Positions 1-8,567 of a stretch of 64,000 bases of DNA are shown piece after piece. The DNA is taken from the NCBI RefSeq assembly GCF_024764775.1, contig NZ_JALIGC010000040.1:248001-312000 (forward strand), in the 5' to 3' direction. This DNA comes from Scandinavium manionii (GTDB taxonomy: Bacteria; Pseudomonadota; Gammaproteobacteria; Enterobacterales; Enterobacteriaceae). The notes beneath the pieces were generated by a model that saw nothing but the letters and a program-made list of their open reading frames with translations, was not told the origin of the DNA and searched no databases. Numbering within the stretch: the first letter of the stretch is position 1; each line of letters begins with the position of its first letter. Both the position numbers and the translations under genes were made by a program.

Positions 1-1239
1 ACCGGAGGCCTGAACCATCGCTGAGAGCTTCCACAGCTTGCTTTGCGCCTCGAACATTCCCAACGCGCGGTTCATTTGCAACAGCACGCGGTGCAGACGC
101 ACAATATCGTGCGAGCCGGTTTTTTCACTGAGATCGTTGAGAAACAGCTCCGATAATCCGCGCAGCATTTCGGTGAGTTTGGCCAGGCGCTGGCAGTGCG
201 CCATGATTTCGTCCGGCAGTTCGCCCATCGCAAAACGGTGTTCGGCTTCCGGCCCGGCAGGCATGTACAGGCTGAGAATGTTATTCAGCGAAACAATGTG
301 TTCCTGCAGCTCGTCACAATGCTCTTTTAGACGTTCGGGCGCAGCCAGGGGCGGGAAGGTTTTCGGGCGGAATTGCTCCATGCAGGTCGCCACCAGCTTG
401 ATGAATAAATCCAGCTGCAGGCGATACCAGGAGGCGGTGATTTCGGCGCTCATCTCCAGCGCGTCGCGGGCGACGTCCGGTAAATGGTGGCCTTCATCCA
501 GCACCAGCAGCAGGTTTTTGGCTTCCGGCAAGACCGCCTCGCTTTCCATTGCCGCCATCACCAGCGCATGGTTGGCAACCACGACTTCCGCTTCCTGAAT
601 TTCGCGGCGGGCCACGAAGAATGGGCATTCGCGGTAGTAGTGACAGTTGCGATTGAGACAGCTGGCTTTATCCGTGCTCATGCGGCTCCAGAGCGCGTCA
701 TCGATAGCCTGATCGGTATGATCGCGCAGTCCGTCCCATTTGTAGCTGTCCAAATCGGCTTTCAGCTTCGCACAGCGCTTCTGTTCTTCTTTGTTGTTTG
801 GTGTTAATTCGTCGTCGAGAAACGCCAGTAAATCCTGATGCGTCGGCTCACTGCTGGACAGCGCAGTTAGATTACGGGGGCACACATAGCGTCCGCGGCC
901 AAAGGCGGCGGTGAAGCGCAGATCGGGAATGATTTTTTTCAGCAGCGGCAGATCTTTGCTGTAGATCTGATCCTGTAAGGCAACGTTAGCGGTGCTGATC
1001 ACCAGCGTTTTTTGTTCTTCGCGGGCAATGGCGATGCCGGGAATGAGATACGAAAGCGTTTTACCGACGCCGGTCGGCGCTTCGATAGCCAGATGCCTGC
1101 CCTCGTCACCGGCGAGCGTTTTCGCCACATCGGCAATCATCTGCCGCTGCGGGGCCCGGGGAATAAAGTCGGGGATCTGTTCCTGGAGCGCCTTGTACCA
1201 TGACGCGATTTGCGCTTTTAACGCGGCGGATAAGGCCAT
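1..1239 (-). CDS. dinG: ATP-dependent DNA helicase DinG, 5' part (3' end outside window)
   Basis: This encodes the N-terminal 413 residues of DinG, an SOS-induced XPD-like 5'-3' helicase that unwinds R-loops, D-loops and forked DNA; the family is about 715 residues, so the rest lies beyond base 1. The translation begins MALSAALKAQIAAWYKAL, with Walker A APTGVGKT near residue 55 and the DEGHH Walker B box further on. Cysteines in GRYVCPRN and in CLNRNCHYYREC match the four ligands of the 4Fe-4S cluster. An SOS box lies just upstream. In E. coli dinG directly follows rhlE; here a sugar operon separates them. Confidence 0.96.
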   Translation of the reverse strand, partial: MALSAALKAQIASWYKALQEQIPDFIPRAPQRQMIADVAKTLAGDEGRHLAIEAPTGVGKTLSYLIPGIAIAREEQKTLVISTANVALQDQIYSKDLPLLKKIIPDLRFTAAFGRGRYVCPRNLTALSSSEPTHQDLLAFLDDELTPNNKEEQKRCAKLKADLDSYKWDGLRDHTDQAIDDALWSRMSTDKASCLNRNCHYYRECPFFVARREIQEAEVVVANHALVMAAMESEAVLPEAKNLLLVLDEGHHLPDVARDALEMSAEITASWYRLQLDLFIKLVATCMEQFRPKTFPPLAAPERLKEHCDELQEHIVSLNNILSLYMPAGPEAEHRFAMGELPDEIMAHCQRLAKLTEMLRGLSELFLNDLSEKTGSHDIVRLHRVLLQMNRALGMFEAQSKLWKLSAMVQASG

Positions 1240-1254
1240 CGGGAGAACCTGAAA

Positions 1255-1274
1255 TACTGTATAAACAGCCACTA
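1255..1274 (-). promoter_or_regulatory. LexA (SOS) box of dinG
   Basis: Read on the minus strand the 20-mer is TAGTGGCTGTTTATACAGTA, ending 15 bases before the dinG ATG. It matches the E. coli dinG SOS box, as I remember it, at all but one position. Like that box it lacks the canonical first CTG, so moderate LexA affinity is expected. Confidence 0.8.
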
Positions 1275-1371
1275 TTGTGGCATTTTTAGCGTTCAGGCTG
1301 TACCTTTTTTTCCGCCGTTCTGAACTGTTCTCGCAAAAATGCAGGGGAGAAAACCCTCTCCGCCCCCGGTT

Positions 1372-2697
1372 TTAGTGCAGTGCTGGCCAATAGTCTTTAT
1401 TGGCTTCGATCAGTGCATCCAGCACCTGCCGGGCCTTTTTCGCATCCACGATGGTGCGGTTGAGTGTCAACGCCTGCAAGGCTTTGGTGTAGGAACCCTC
1501 AAACCAGGCCTCTACGGTCAGACGTTCATAGGCAAATTGCTGTTCGATGAGTCCTTTGTAGAACACCGGAATTTTGCCCACCCCAAATGGACGTGGCCCG
1601 TTGCAACCCACTTCTGCCGCCAGTTCCACCATTACGTCGTCATCGAGGTTTTCTACCAGCCCATGGTTTGGCACCATGACGATAAATTTCTTCTTCAGGT
1701 TGAAGGCGATACTTTCCGCCAGTTCGACAATCATATCGCCATGCGCATCATTATGGACGACCTGGACGTTACGTGTCGTGCCCTCAGCCGCTGCAGTACG
1801 GCATTCGTCAAAGACCCGTTTTTCACGACCATTCATCACTTCATTGGCGCGCGTATAGTTTGGGTCCAGTTTGCTGAATTTATACTGTGGATAGAGGTAG
1901 TACTGCAAATAGGTATTCGGCAGATAGTCCGGGAAATCACGCAGCATATCAGCCACGGCAGCGTAGGTCTCAAGCCACGACGCATCCCGTTGTTCAGCAT
2001 CCGCAGGCTTAAATCCGTTCTCTGCAATCCAGGCTTTTAATTCCGGCACCAAATCATGCCCGTTCTGATCATAAAGATGCGTAAACCAGCCGAAGTGGTT
2101 GAGGCCAAAATAGACCGGATCAAATGTCGCCGGGTCACGCTGTAATAAGCGGCCATAGGAACGCAGCAAATTCACCGGCTGGTCGCAAATATTGAGAATG
2201 CGCTTGTCCTGTGGAAAGCGTTTATTCAATGCATCCGCCACAATGGCGGCCGGGTTGGTATAGTTTAAAATCCATGCTTGCGGTGAGCGGGAACGTACTT
2301 TTTCCACCAGCGCTATCATGTCGCCAATCGACCGCATGCCGTAGGCAAAACCGCCTGCACCGCAGGTTTCCTGGCCGATTACGCCAAGCCGCAAGGGGAT
2401 TTTTTCGTCCTGTTCACGCATGGCATAGCCACCGGTACGCATCTGACAGAAGACGAAATCCACCTCGCTAAAAGCAATATTCTCATCGCCGGTATAGATA
2501 AATTCCAGTGCCGGATACTCTTCACGGAACAGGACTTTTGCATATTCGCCGATCACCGCCTGACGCTGGGTATCCACGTCAAACATCACCAGTTTGTTCA
2601 ACGGCAGACGATTTTTGAGTTTGCATAAGGCTTTCAATAATCCTGGCGTCCAGGTTGATCCGCCACCGACCAGGACAATATTGAAGGAAGTTTTCAT
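1372..2697 (-). CDS. GH4 family 6-phospho-alpha-glucosidase
   Basis: This 441-residue NAD- and metal-dependent GH4 hydrolase should cleave phosphorylated alpha-glucosides delivered by the EIICB encoded 11 bp upstream. The N-terminal dinucleotide-binding loop is GGGSTWTPG (residues 11-19). The metal/catalytic segment is NICDQPV (Cys171, Asp172), with LNHFGW supplying His201 and PNTYLQYYL near 260 the tyrosine region. Asp after Cys is typical of alpha-specific members (CDMP in GlvA/AglB), whereas beta-specific members carry CN; the third residue here is Q, not M. Overall it resembles Klebsiella AglB at moderate identity. It is the last gene of the PTS operon; the substrate is inferred, not shown. 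Confidence 0.85.
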   Translation of the reverse strand: MKTSFNIVLVGGGSTWTPGLLKALCKLKNRLPLNKLVMFDVDTQRQAVIGEYAKVLFREEYPALEFIYTGDENIAFSEVDFVFCQMRTGGYAMREQDEKIPLRLGVIGQETCGAGGFAYGMRSIGDMIALVEKVRSRSPQAWILNYTNPAAIVADALNKRFPQDKRILNICDQPVNLLRSYGRLLQRDPATFDPVYFGLNHFGWFTHLYDQNGHDLVPELKAWIAENGFKPADAEQRDASWLETYAAVADMLRDFPDYLPNTYLQYYLYPQYKFSKLDPNYTRANEVMNGREKRVFDECRTAAAEGTTRNVQVVHNDAHGDMIVELAESIAFNLKKKFIVMVPNHGLVENLDDDVMVELAAEVGCNGPRPFGVGKIPVFYKGLIEQQFAYERLTVEAWFEGSYTKALQALTLNRTIVDAKKARQVLDALIEANKDYWPALH

Positions 2698-2708
2698 GAT
2701 GAGTTCTC

Positions 2709-4316
2709 TTATTGCGTAGCGTTGATGAGTAAATTCTGCTTTACCGCACTGGCGATACCTTCCACCTGCGGACCATAGATAACCTGAATATCGGTGTCTG
2801 TAGCGCGGATGAAGCCACTGGCGCCACTTTGGCGCAGCATCTGTTCGTCTATTTTCGACATATCGACCAGTTTCACGCGCAGACGGGTAAAGCAGCAGTC
2901 CACGCTCTGAATGTTGTGACGCCCGCCCAGGCCCGCGATAATCTGTGCCGCAGAATTTGCGCCCTCAGGCTTGAATGCCATCGCCGCAGAAAAGGTACTC
3001 TCCTCTTCACGTCCCGGTGTTTTGACCTTCATGCGCAGGATCACCCATCGGAAGGTAAAGTAGTACACCGGTGCCCACAGACATCCGAGCAGCAAACTGA
3101 ACCACCAGTGGGTTTTTGCCCCGCCGAGCACGCCAAAGACGATAAAATCAATAAAGCCGCCCTGGATATTGCCAATCATCACGCCCAGCATTTGCGAAAA
3201 GGCGAATGACAGTCCGGTCATAACGGCATGGAACAGGAATAAAACGGGTGAAATGAAGATGAAACTGAACTCCAGCGGCTCAGTAATTCCGGTCATAAAA
3301 GAGGCCAGCGCCCCTGCCATCATCAGCGCTTTCACTCGTTGCTTATGTTCCGGTTTCGCGCACTGCCAGATGGCCAGCGCTGCCGCTGGCAGACCAAACA
3401 TCATGACCGGGATTTTCCCCTGAGCAAGGAAACGCGTCGCTTCGCGCAGCGTATCATCAGCCAGTTGCCCGGGATGAGTGAGGCCGTAATTGAAGATAGA
3501 GAGCGCACCAATAACACTTTCGTTATCTACGTGCACCATGCCACCGACCGGGGTAAAGCGGACCGTTTCATTGAGGATGTGATGCAAACCGGTAGGGATC
3601 AGTACCCGCTCGCTGAAGGCATAAACAAAGGTTCCCCAGGCGCCGGATTCGCCGATAAAACGCCCAATATGAATAATGGCATTGGCAATAACCGGCCAGA
3701 CGAGCGACATCGCCACCCCGACAATCGGCAGTACGATCACCGTGATAATCGGTACAAAACGACGGCCGCCAAAATAAGCAATCGCCGTTGGCAGTTGAAT
3801 GGTATAGAAGCGGTTATGCAGCAGAACCGTGACAAAACCAGCGATGACACCGCCGAGCACGCTCATCTGCCAGGAAAAAATACCTAAAGTGCTGGCGAAT
3901 TCCGCGGCATGCATCACCGCATCCGTTTGGCTGTAGCCTTTTGCGACAAACGCCGCTGCAGTCGTGGTTTCCGCTGTCAGCCCCTGCACCATCAGGCTGT
4001 AATTGACGCCAACATGAAAGGTGACAAAACCAATAACCGCGGCAAAGGCGGCGGTTGGCTTCTCATCGCGCGCCAGGCCTATGGCGGCGGCAATGGCAAA
4101 CAATAATGGCAGGTTGCCAAACAACGCCCCGGCGACTTTTCGTATAAAACCGATCGCCAGCTGCATCGTCTGTGCGTGCATGACGCCCTCACCCACAATC
4201 GCAGGATTCTGAAGTGCCGCGGCCAACCCGAGGAATATCCCCGCCGCGGCAATGACGGAAATCGGCATCATCAGTGCCTTTCCCAAATCCTGTAAAAACT
4301 CGCCCGCCCGACTCAT
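2709..4316 (-). CDS. PTS EIICB component, MalX/alpha-glucoside family
   Basis: This inner-membrane permease takes up and phosphorylates a sugar, probably an alpha-glucoside. The EIIC domain fills roughly residues 1-420, with many hydrophobic segments and the motifs ERVLIPTGLHHIL and GITEPLEFSFIF. A linker leads to an EIIB domain whose phosphorylated cysteine lies in DCCFTRLR near residue 475. It resembles E. coli MalX along its length. There is no EIIA domain, so phosphate presumably comes from EIIA-Glc in trans. I start at the ATG at 4316, preceded by CAGGGACACC; an in-frame ATG 14 codons upstream has no ribosome-binding site. It is co-directional with the regulator upstream and the GH4 gene downstream. 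Confidence 0.88.
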   Translation of the reverse strand: MSRAGEFLQDLGKALMMPISVIAAAGIFLGLAAALQNPAIVGEGVMHAQTMQLAIGFIRKVAGALFGNLPLLFAIAAAIGLARDEKPTAAFAAVIGFVTFHVGVNYSLMVQGLTAETTTAAAFVAKGYSQTDAVMHAAEFASTLGIFSWQMSVLGGVIAGFVTVLLHNRFYTIQLPTAIAYFGGRRFVPIITVIVLPIVGVAMSLVWPVIANAIIHIGRFIGESGAWGTFVYAFSERVLIPTGLHHILNETVRFTPVGGMVHVDNESVIGALSIFNYGLTHPGQLADDTLREATRFLAQGKIPVMMFGLPAAALAIWQCAKPEHKQRVKALMMAGALASFMTGITEPLEFSFIFISPVLFLFHAVMTGLSFAFSQMLGVMIGNIQGGFIDFIVFGVLGGAKTHWWFSLLLGCLWAPVYYFTFRWVILRMKVKTPGREEESTFSAAMAFKPEGANSAAQIIAGLGGRHNIQSVDCCFTRLRVKLVDMSKIDEQMLRQSGASGFIRATDTDIQVIYGPQVEGIASAVKQNLLINATQ

Positions 4317-4384
4317 GATGGTGTCCCTGTAAGGTAGAAGATGACTGACAAACGACATGTTGAGCGAAGTATAGCCGATTTAAA

Positions 4385-4399
4385 TGTATAGTTGTCTAG
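4385..4399 (-). promoter_or_regulatory. Candidate operator/promoter for the PTS-GH4 genes
   Basis: On the minus strand the segment reads CTAGACAACTATACA, containing two related T(A)xACA blocks that resemble the HutC-type GntR operators seen elsewhere in this window (TTGTCTATACAA). TATACA could be a -10 element, with TTTACT 18 bases upstream as -35. At 4413-4434 a 22-mer carries a good CRP half site (AAGTGTGATC) but a poor second half. The location, between the regulator gene and the EIICB gene, suggests the two structural genes have their own repressed promoter. This is inference from sequence pattern only. Confidence 0.4.
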
Positions 4400-4451
4400 C
4401 CCACTAAAAGTAAAACAGAAGATCGATCACACTTTGGTGCTCAATGAGGAA

Positions 4452-5186
4452 TCAGTTGCGGGAGGCGGTTAAGGTGAAACGGTAGTGTTGCTGGTTGTAG
4501 TAAATCTCTGAAACCTCGAAGGGCCCAAGATCTTTTAGCATGGCGATTGAAGAGGCATGTAAGACGGGTTCATCGCGCTTGATCCCCAGCATATCGCGGA
4601 CTTCCTGGGAGGGCAGTTCGGCACGAATCTCTTTTTCAGAACGCTCAACGGTAAAGCCTTTACGGCTGATGTACGCGTATTTTGAGGCATTCAGATCGGC
4701 CTCGCAAAGATCGCTAAACGGCGCGAAATGCATCCAGGATTGTTCAAATACGAATGGGATGTCCCCGACCAGACGCAGGCGTTTCATAAACCAGACGTCG
4801 CTCCCAGGGGCAATGTTTAAGACATCCGCAATCTGCGCCGGGGCGGATTCGCGAGACAGACAGATCAACCGATTGACGACCGGCGTTTCAAGGGAGAGCG
4901 CGGCTTCGCTGGAGGAAAGATGCCTGTCGAGAGGCAATGAAATGCGCAGGGTTTTACTGGTCTGCACCACAAAAGTACCCTGCCCACGGCGACGCTCAAC
5001 TTTGCCCTGCCGCACAAGATAATCCACCGCTTTCCGCGCCGTCATGCGCGAAATGGAAAACTGGGCGCAGAGTTCACTTTCTGAAGGGATGGCATCGCCT
5101 GGCCTCAGCACACCCGCCGCAATTTTCGCGGTCAGGTATTGCTCAAGCTGGAGATAGACAGGCGTAGTGGAAAATTTATCAATCAT
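4452..5186 (-). CDS. GntR-family (HutC subfamily) transcriptional regulator
   Basis: This 244-residue regulator has an N-terminal winged helix (KIAAGVLRPGDAIPSESELC, then SRMTARKAVDYLVRQG) and a C-terminal UTRA ligand-binding domain from about residue 85. It sits immediately upstream of, and co-directional with, the EIICB and GH4 genes. It most likely represses them, with a sugar phosphate as the probable effector. I chose the ATG at 5186 (MIDKFSTTPVYLQLEQYL), which fits the usual start of the family; the longer version begins at a GTG seven codons upstream. The exact ligand cannot be read from the sequence. Confidence 0.85.
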   Translation of the reverse strand: MIDKFSTTPVYLQLEQYLTAKIAAGVLRPGDAIPSESELCAQFSISRMTARKAVDYLVRQGKVERRRGQGTFVVQTSKTLRISLPLDRHLSSSEAALSLETPVVNRLICLSRESAPAQIADVLNIAPGSDVWFMKRLRLVGDIPFVFEQSWMHFAPFSDLCEADLNASKYAYISRKGFTVERSEKEIRAELPSQEVRDMLGIKRDEPVLHASSIAMLKDLGPFEVSEIYYNQQHYRFTLTASRN

Positions 5187-5265
5187 TGCCAGGACTCTCA
5201 CGGACACTGCGGGCTATGTTAGCCGCCTCACAGTGCCGTGACAATGTTGATATGCCTGAGAGCGA

Positions 5266-6666
5266 TTACTGCGCGGCAGCAGGTTTGCGCGGACGACGAC
5301 GACGCGCGGCGCCATCAGCGGCTTTGCGCGGCTGGTCACCTTCGCTACGACGCGACTGGCCGTTGCCGGAAGCCGGTTTATCACTGCGGCGAGCCTGACC
5401 GTTTCCGGCTGGTTTGTCGCTGCGACGCGCCTGACCACCGTCATTACGACGTGGCTGGCCCTGACTCTGACCACCGCGACCGCTACGGCCCTGACGACCG
5501 TTCTGAATCGGCTCCGCCTGGATGCTTGGGTCCACTTCGTAACCTTCAACGGCGATACGTGGGATCTCTTTCTTCAGCAAACGCTCGATATCACGCAGCA
5601 GTTTGTGTTCATCCACGCACACCAGCGACAGCGCTTCACCGGTGGCCGCAGCACGTCCGGTACGACCGATACGGTGCACGTAGTCTTCTGGCACGTTCGG
5701 CAGCTCGTAGTTCACGACGTGCGGCAGTTCTTCGATATCCAGACCACGGGCGGCGATGTCGGTTGCCACCAGCACGCGCAGATCGCCGGATTTGAAGTCA
5801 GCCAGTGCACGGGTACGCGCGCCCTGACTCTTGTTACCGTGAATGGCGGCGCTGCGAATGCCGTCTTTATTCAGCTGTTCAGCCAGGTGGTTCGCGCCGT
5901 GTTTGGTACGGGTAAACACCAGCACCTGTTTCCAGTCGCCTTCGCCGATCATCTGCGACAGCAGTTCCCGCTTGCGTTTCTTATCAACGAAATGCACGTG
6001 CTGGGTGATCTGCTCGGAAGCCGTGTTGCGACGCGCCACTTCAACTTCAAGCGGGTTATGCAGCAATTTGGACGCCAGACCTTTGATTTCATCAGAGAAG
6101 GTCGCGGAGAACAGCAGGTTTTGACGCTTTGGAGGCAGTTTCGCCAGCACGCGACGGATGTCGTGGATAAAGCCCATGTCCAGCATGCGGTCGGCTTCAT
6201 CAAGGACTAAAATTTCGACTTTATCGAGGCTCACCGCGTTCTGGTGTTCGAGGTCAAGCAGACGACCTGGGGTCGCGACCAGCACGTCAACACCGCTGCG
6301 CAGTTTCATCATCTGTGGGTTGATGCTCACGCCGCCGAACACTACCAGCGAACGGATGTTCAGGTATTGGCTGTATTCACGCACGTTCTCGCCCACCTGA
6401 GCCGCCAGTTCGCGGGTTGGGGTAAGGATAAGTGCACGGACCGGACGACGGCCTTTAGCATGGGGTTCTTTCTGCGACAGCAGTTGCAGCAGCGGCAGAG
6501 TAAAGCCTGCGGTTTTACCGGTACCAGTTTGGGCACTGGCCATCAGATCGCGGCCCTGCAGCACGGCAGGAATAGCTTGTTGCTGGATAGGGGTTGGCTG
6601 ACGATAACCCTGCTCTTCGACTGCGCGCAGGATCTCGGCGTTCAGGCCAAGGGTTTCAAAAGACAT
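5266..6666 (-). CDS. rhlE: ATP-dependent RNA helicase RhlE
   Basis: RhlE is a DEAD-box RNA helicase involved in ribosome maturation and RNA turnover. All core motifs are visible: the Q-motif region PTPIQQQAIP, SAQTGTGKT near residue 45, LDEADRML, FSATF and HRIGRTGRA. The tail after about residue 385 is basic and low-complexity, with repeats of RRSDKPAGNGQ-type units and a final RRRRPRKPAAAQ, typical of RNA-binding tails. At 466 residues it is slightly longer than the E. coli protein, through the tail repeats. It is divergent from cecR, with a perfect palindrome between them, as expected from known CecR control of rhlE. Confidence 0.96.
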   Translation of the reverse strand: MSFETLGLNAEILRAVEEQGYRQPTPIQQQAIPAVLQGRDLMASAQTGTGKTAGFTLPLLQLLSQKEPHAKGRRPVRALILTPTRELAAQVGENVREYSQYLNIRSLVVFGGVSINPQMMKLRSGVDVLVATPGRLLDLEHQNAVSLDKVEILVLDEADRMLDMGFIHDIRRVLAKLPPKRQNLLFSATFSDEIKGLASKLLHNPLEVEVARRNTASEQITQHVHFVDKKRKRELLSQMIGEGDWKQVLVFTRTKHGANHLAEQLNKDGIRSAAIHGNKSQGARTRALADFKSGDLRVLVATDIAARGLDIEELPHVVNYELPNVPEDYVHRIGRTGRAAATGEALSLVCVDEHKLLRDIERLLKKEIPRIAVEGYEVDPSIQAEPIQNGRQGRSGRGGQSQGQPRRNDGGQARRSDKPAGNGQARRSDKPASGNGQSRRSEGDQPRKAADGAARRRRPRKPAAAQ

Positions 6667-6865
6667 AACAACTCCGAACCGCCCCGACCATGACAGGTAT
6701 CGTTTTCAGGGTGATAGTGATAATACGAAAAGACAAAAACGATAATGTCAGCAAGAGGCGGAGTGTAGCAGTTTTTGTGACGCACCGCATAAAATATCCC
6801 GCTTCTCTTGTCCCACGAAATAATTTACCGCCAGGAGTGGACGCGGTGAAAAATCAATCATAGTC

Positions 6866-6885
6866 TTAATCAATCGATTGATTAA
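6866..6885. promoter_or_regulatory. CecR operator palindrome (rhlE/cecR intergenic)
   Basis: TTAATCAATCGATTGATTAA is a perfect 20-bp palindrome, 13 bases before the cecR ATG and about 200 bases from rhlE. TetR-family CecR is known to control its own operon and rhlE in E. coli, so this is the obvious operator. The palindrome is directly visible; the binding assignment is by homology. Confidence 0.75.
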
Positions 6886-6898
6886 TTTTAGAGGCACC

Positions 6899-7567
6899 AT
6901 GACTACCACGCCAATCACCAGCAAAGGCGAACAGGCCAAAAACCAGCTGATTGCCGCGGCGATCGCCCAGTTTGGCGAATATGGCTTGCATGCCACTACC
7001 CGTGATATCGCTTCACTGGCCGGACAAAATATTGCCGCGATCCCCTATTACTTCGGGTCGAAAGAGGATTTATACCTCGCCTGCGCCCAGTGGATTGCTG
7101 ATTTTATCGGCGTCAATTTCCGCCCGCACGCCGAGGCCGCCGAAACGTTGCTGCACCAGCCCACGCCGGATCTCACCGCCATTCGCACGCTGATTCTGCA
7201 AGCGAGCAAAAATATTACCCTGCTGCTGACCCAGGATGAAACGGTCAACGTCAGTAAGTTTATTTCCCGCGAACAGCTTTCGCCCTCGCCTGCCTATCAG
7301 CTGATCCACGATCAGGTGATTGCCCCGCTGCACGGGTATTTGACGCGGCTTATCGCGGCGTATACCGGACGGGATCCGGCAGATACGCAGACCATTTTGC
7401 ACACCCACGCGCTGCTCGGGGAAATTCTCGCCTTTCGTCTTGGTCGGGAGACCATCCTGCTGCGCACCGGCTGGACCCAGTTTGACGAACAAAAAGCGGA
7501 ACTGATTTTTCAGGTCATTACCTGTCATATCGATCTCTTGCTAAACGGATTAACGCAAAGGAGCTGA
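6899..7567 (+). CDS. cecR: TetR-family regulator CecR
   Basis: The 222-residue protein starts MTTTPITSKGEQAKNQLI and aligns throughout with E. coli CecR (YbiH), a repressor linked to cefoperazone and chloramphenicol sensitivity. The TetR helix-turn-helix spans about residues 15-60 (ATTRDIASLAGQNIAAIPYYF), followed by the ligand-binding domain. The ATG at 6899 follows GAGGCACC; a TTG seven codons upstream lies inside the palindromic operator and is not credible. It leads the operon with ybhGFSR, only 4 bp before ybhG. Confidence 0.94.
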   Translation: MTTTPITSKGEQAKNQLIAAAIAQFGEYGLHATTRDIASLAGQNIAAIPYYFGSKEDLYLACAQWIADFIGVNFRPHAEAAETLLHQPTPDLTAIRTLILQASKNITLLLTQDETVNVSKFISREQLSPSPAYQLIHDQVIAPLHGYLTRLIAAYTGRDPADTQTILHTHALLGEILAFRLGRETILLRTGWTQFDEQKAELIFQVITCHIDLLLNGLTQRS

Positions 7568-7571
7568 AGTT

Positions 7572-8567
7572 ATGAAGAAACCCATCGTCGTCATTCTGGC
7601 GGTCATCATTATCATCGCCGCAATTGCCGGAGGAACGCTCTGGTACCAGAGCCGACAGGACACCGGCCTGACGCTGTACGGTAACGTTGACATTCGCACC
7701 GTGAATATGAGCTTCCGCGTCGGCGGTCGTTTACAGGCGTTGCAGGTGGATGAAGGCGATGCGGTGCAGAAAGGACAAACGCTCGGCGAAATCGACCATG
7801 CCCCTTATCAAAATGCGCTGATGCAGGCCAAAGCCAACGTGGCGGCGGCCCAGGCGAAATACGATTTGCTGCTGGCTGGCTATCGCGATGAGGAAATCGC
7901 GCAGACCGCCGCGGCCGTGCGTCAGGCGCAGGCCGCCTACGACTATGCGCAGAACTTTTATCAGCGCCAGCAAGGGCTGTGGAAGAGTCGCACCATTTCT
8001 GCCAATGATTTAGAAAACGCCCGTTCGTCCCGCGATCAGGCCCAGGCTACGCTGAAATCCGCACAGGATAAGCTCAGTCAGTACCACGCCGGTAACCGTC
8101 CGCAGGAAATTGCCCAGGCGAAAGCCAGTCTTGAACAGGCCCAGGCACAGCTGGCGCAGTCACAGCTTGATTTGCAGGACACAACTCTGCTCGCACCGTC
8201 CGACGGCACTATTCTGACCCGTGCCGTGGAGCCGGGCAGTATGCTCAACGCGGGCAGCACCGTGCTGACGCTGTCGCTCACGCGTCCGGTGTGGGTGCGC
8301 GCGTATGTGGATGAAACCAATCTTACTCGCGCCAGACCTGGCCAGGAACTGCAACTGTATACCGACGGCCGCCCGGATAAGCCGTACCACGGTAAAATTG
8401 GCTTCGTTTCGCCGACCGCAGAGTTCACGCCGAAAACCGTCGAAACGCCGGACCTGCGGACTGACCTGGTGTATCGCCTGCGTATTATCGTGACGGATGC
8501 CGACGACGCGCTGCGCCAGGGGATGCCCGTCACCGTGAAATTCCCGGAGGGAAATACGCATGAGTGA
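7572..8567 (+). CDS. ybhG: HlyD/MFP-family periplasmic adaptor YbhG
   Basis: This 331-residue membrane-fusion protein is the periplasmic adaptor of the YbhGFSR ABC exporter. One N-terminal hydrophobic anchor (VVILAVIIIIAAIAGGTLW) is followed by a lipoyl-like half (GDAVQKGQTLGEIDHAPY), a long alanine/glutamine-rich coiled coil (about residues 90-210), and the second lipoyl half plus beta-barrel. The ATG follows AAGGAGCTGAAGTT. Its 3' end overlaps ybhF by 8 bases, indicating translational coupling. Confidence 0.93.
   Translation: MKKPIVVILAVIIIIAAIAGGTLWYQSRQDTGLTLYGNVDIRTVNMSFRVGGRLQALQVDEGDAVQKGQTLGEIDHAPYQNALMQAKANVAAAQAKYDLLLAGYRDEEIAQTAAAVRQAQAAYDYAQNFYQRQQGLWKSRTISANDLENARSSRDQAQATLKSAQDKLSQYHAGNRPQEIAQAKASLEQAQAQLAQSQLDLQDTTLLAPSDGTILTRAVEPGSMLNAGSTVLTLSLTRPVWVRAYVDETNLTRARPGQELQLYTDGRPDKPYHGKIGFVSPTAEFTPKTVETPDLRTDLVYRLRIIVTDADDALRQGMPVTVKFPEGNTHE

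Noticed and set aside
1300..1371. GC-rich GGGGAG/CTCTCC segment after the GH4 gene as a terminator
   Set aside because: The stem is imperfect and I could not define arms and a U-run with confidence, so it is not listed.
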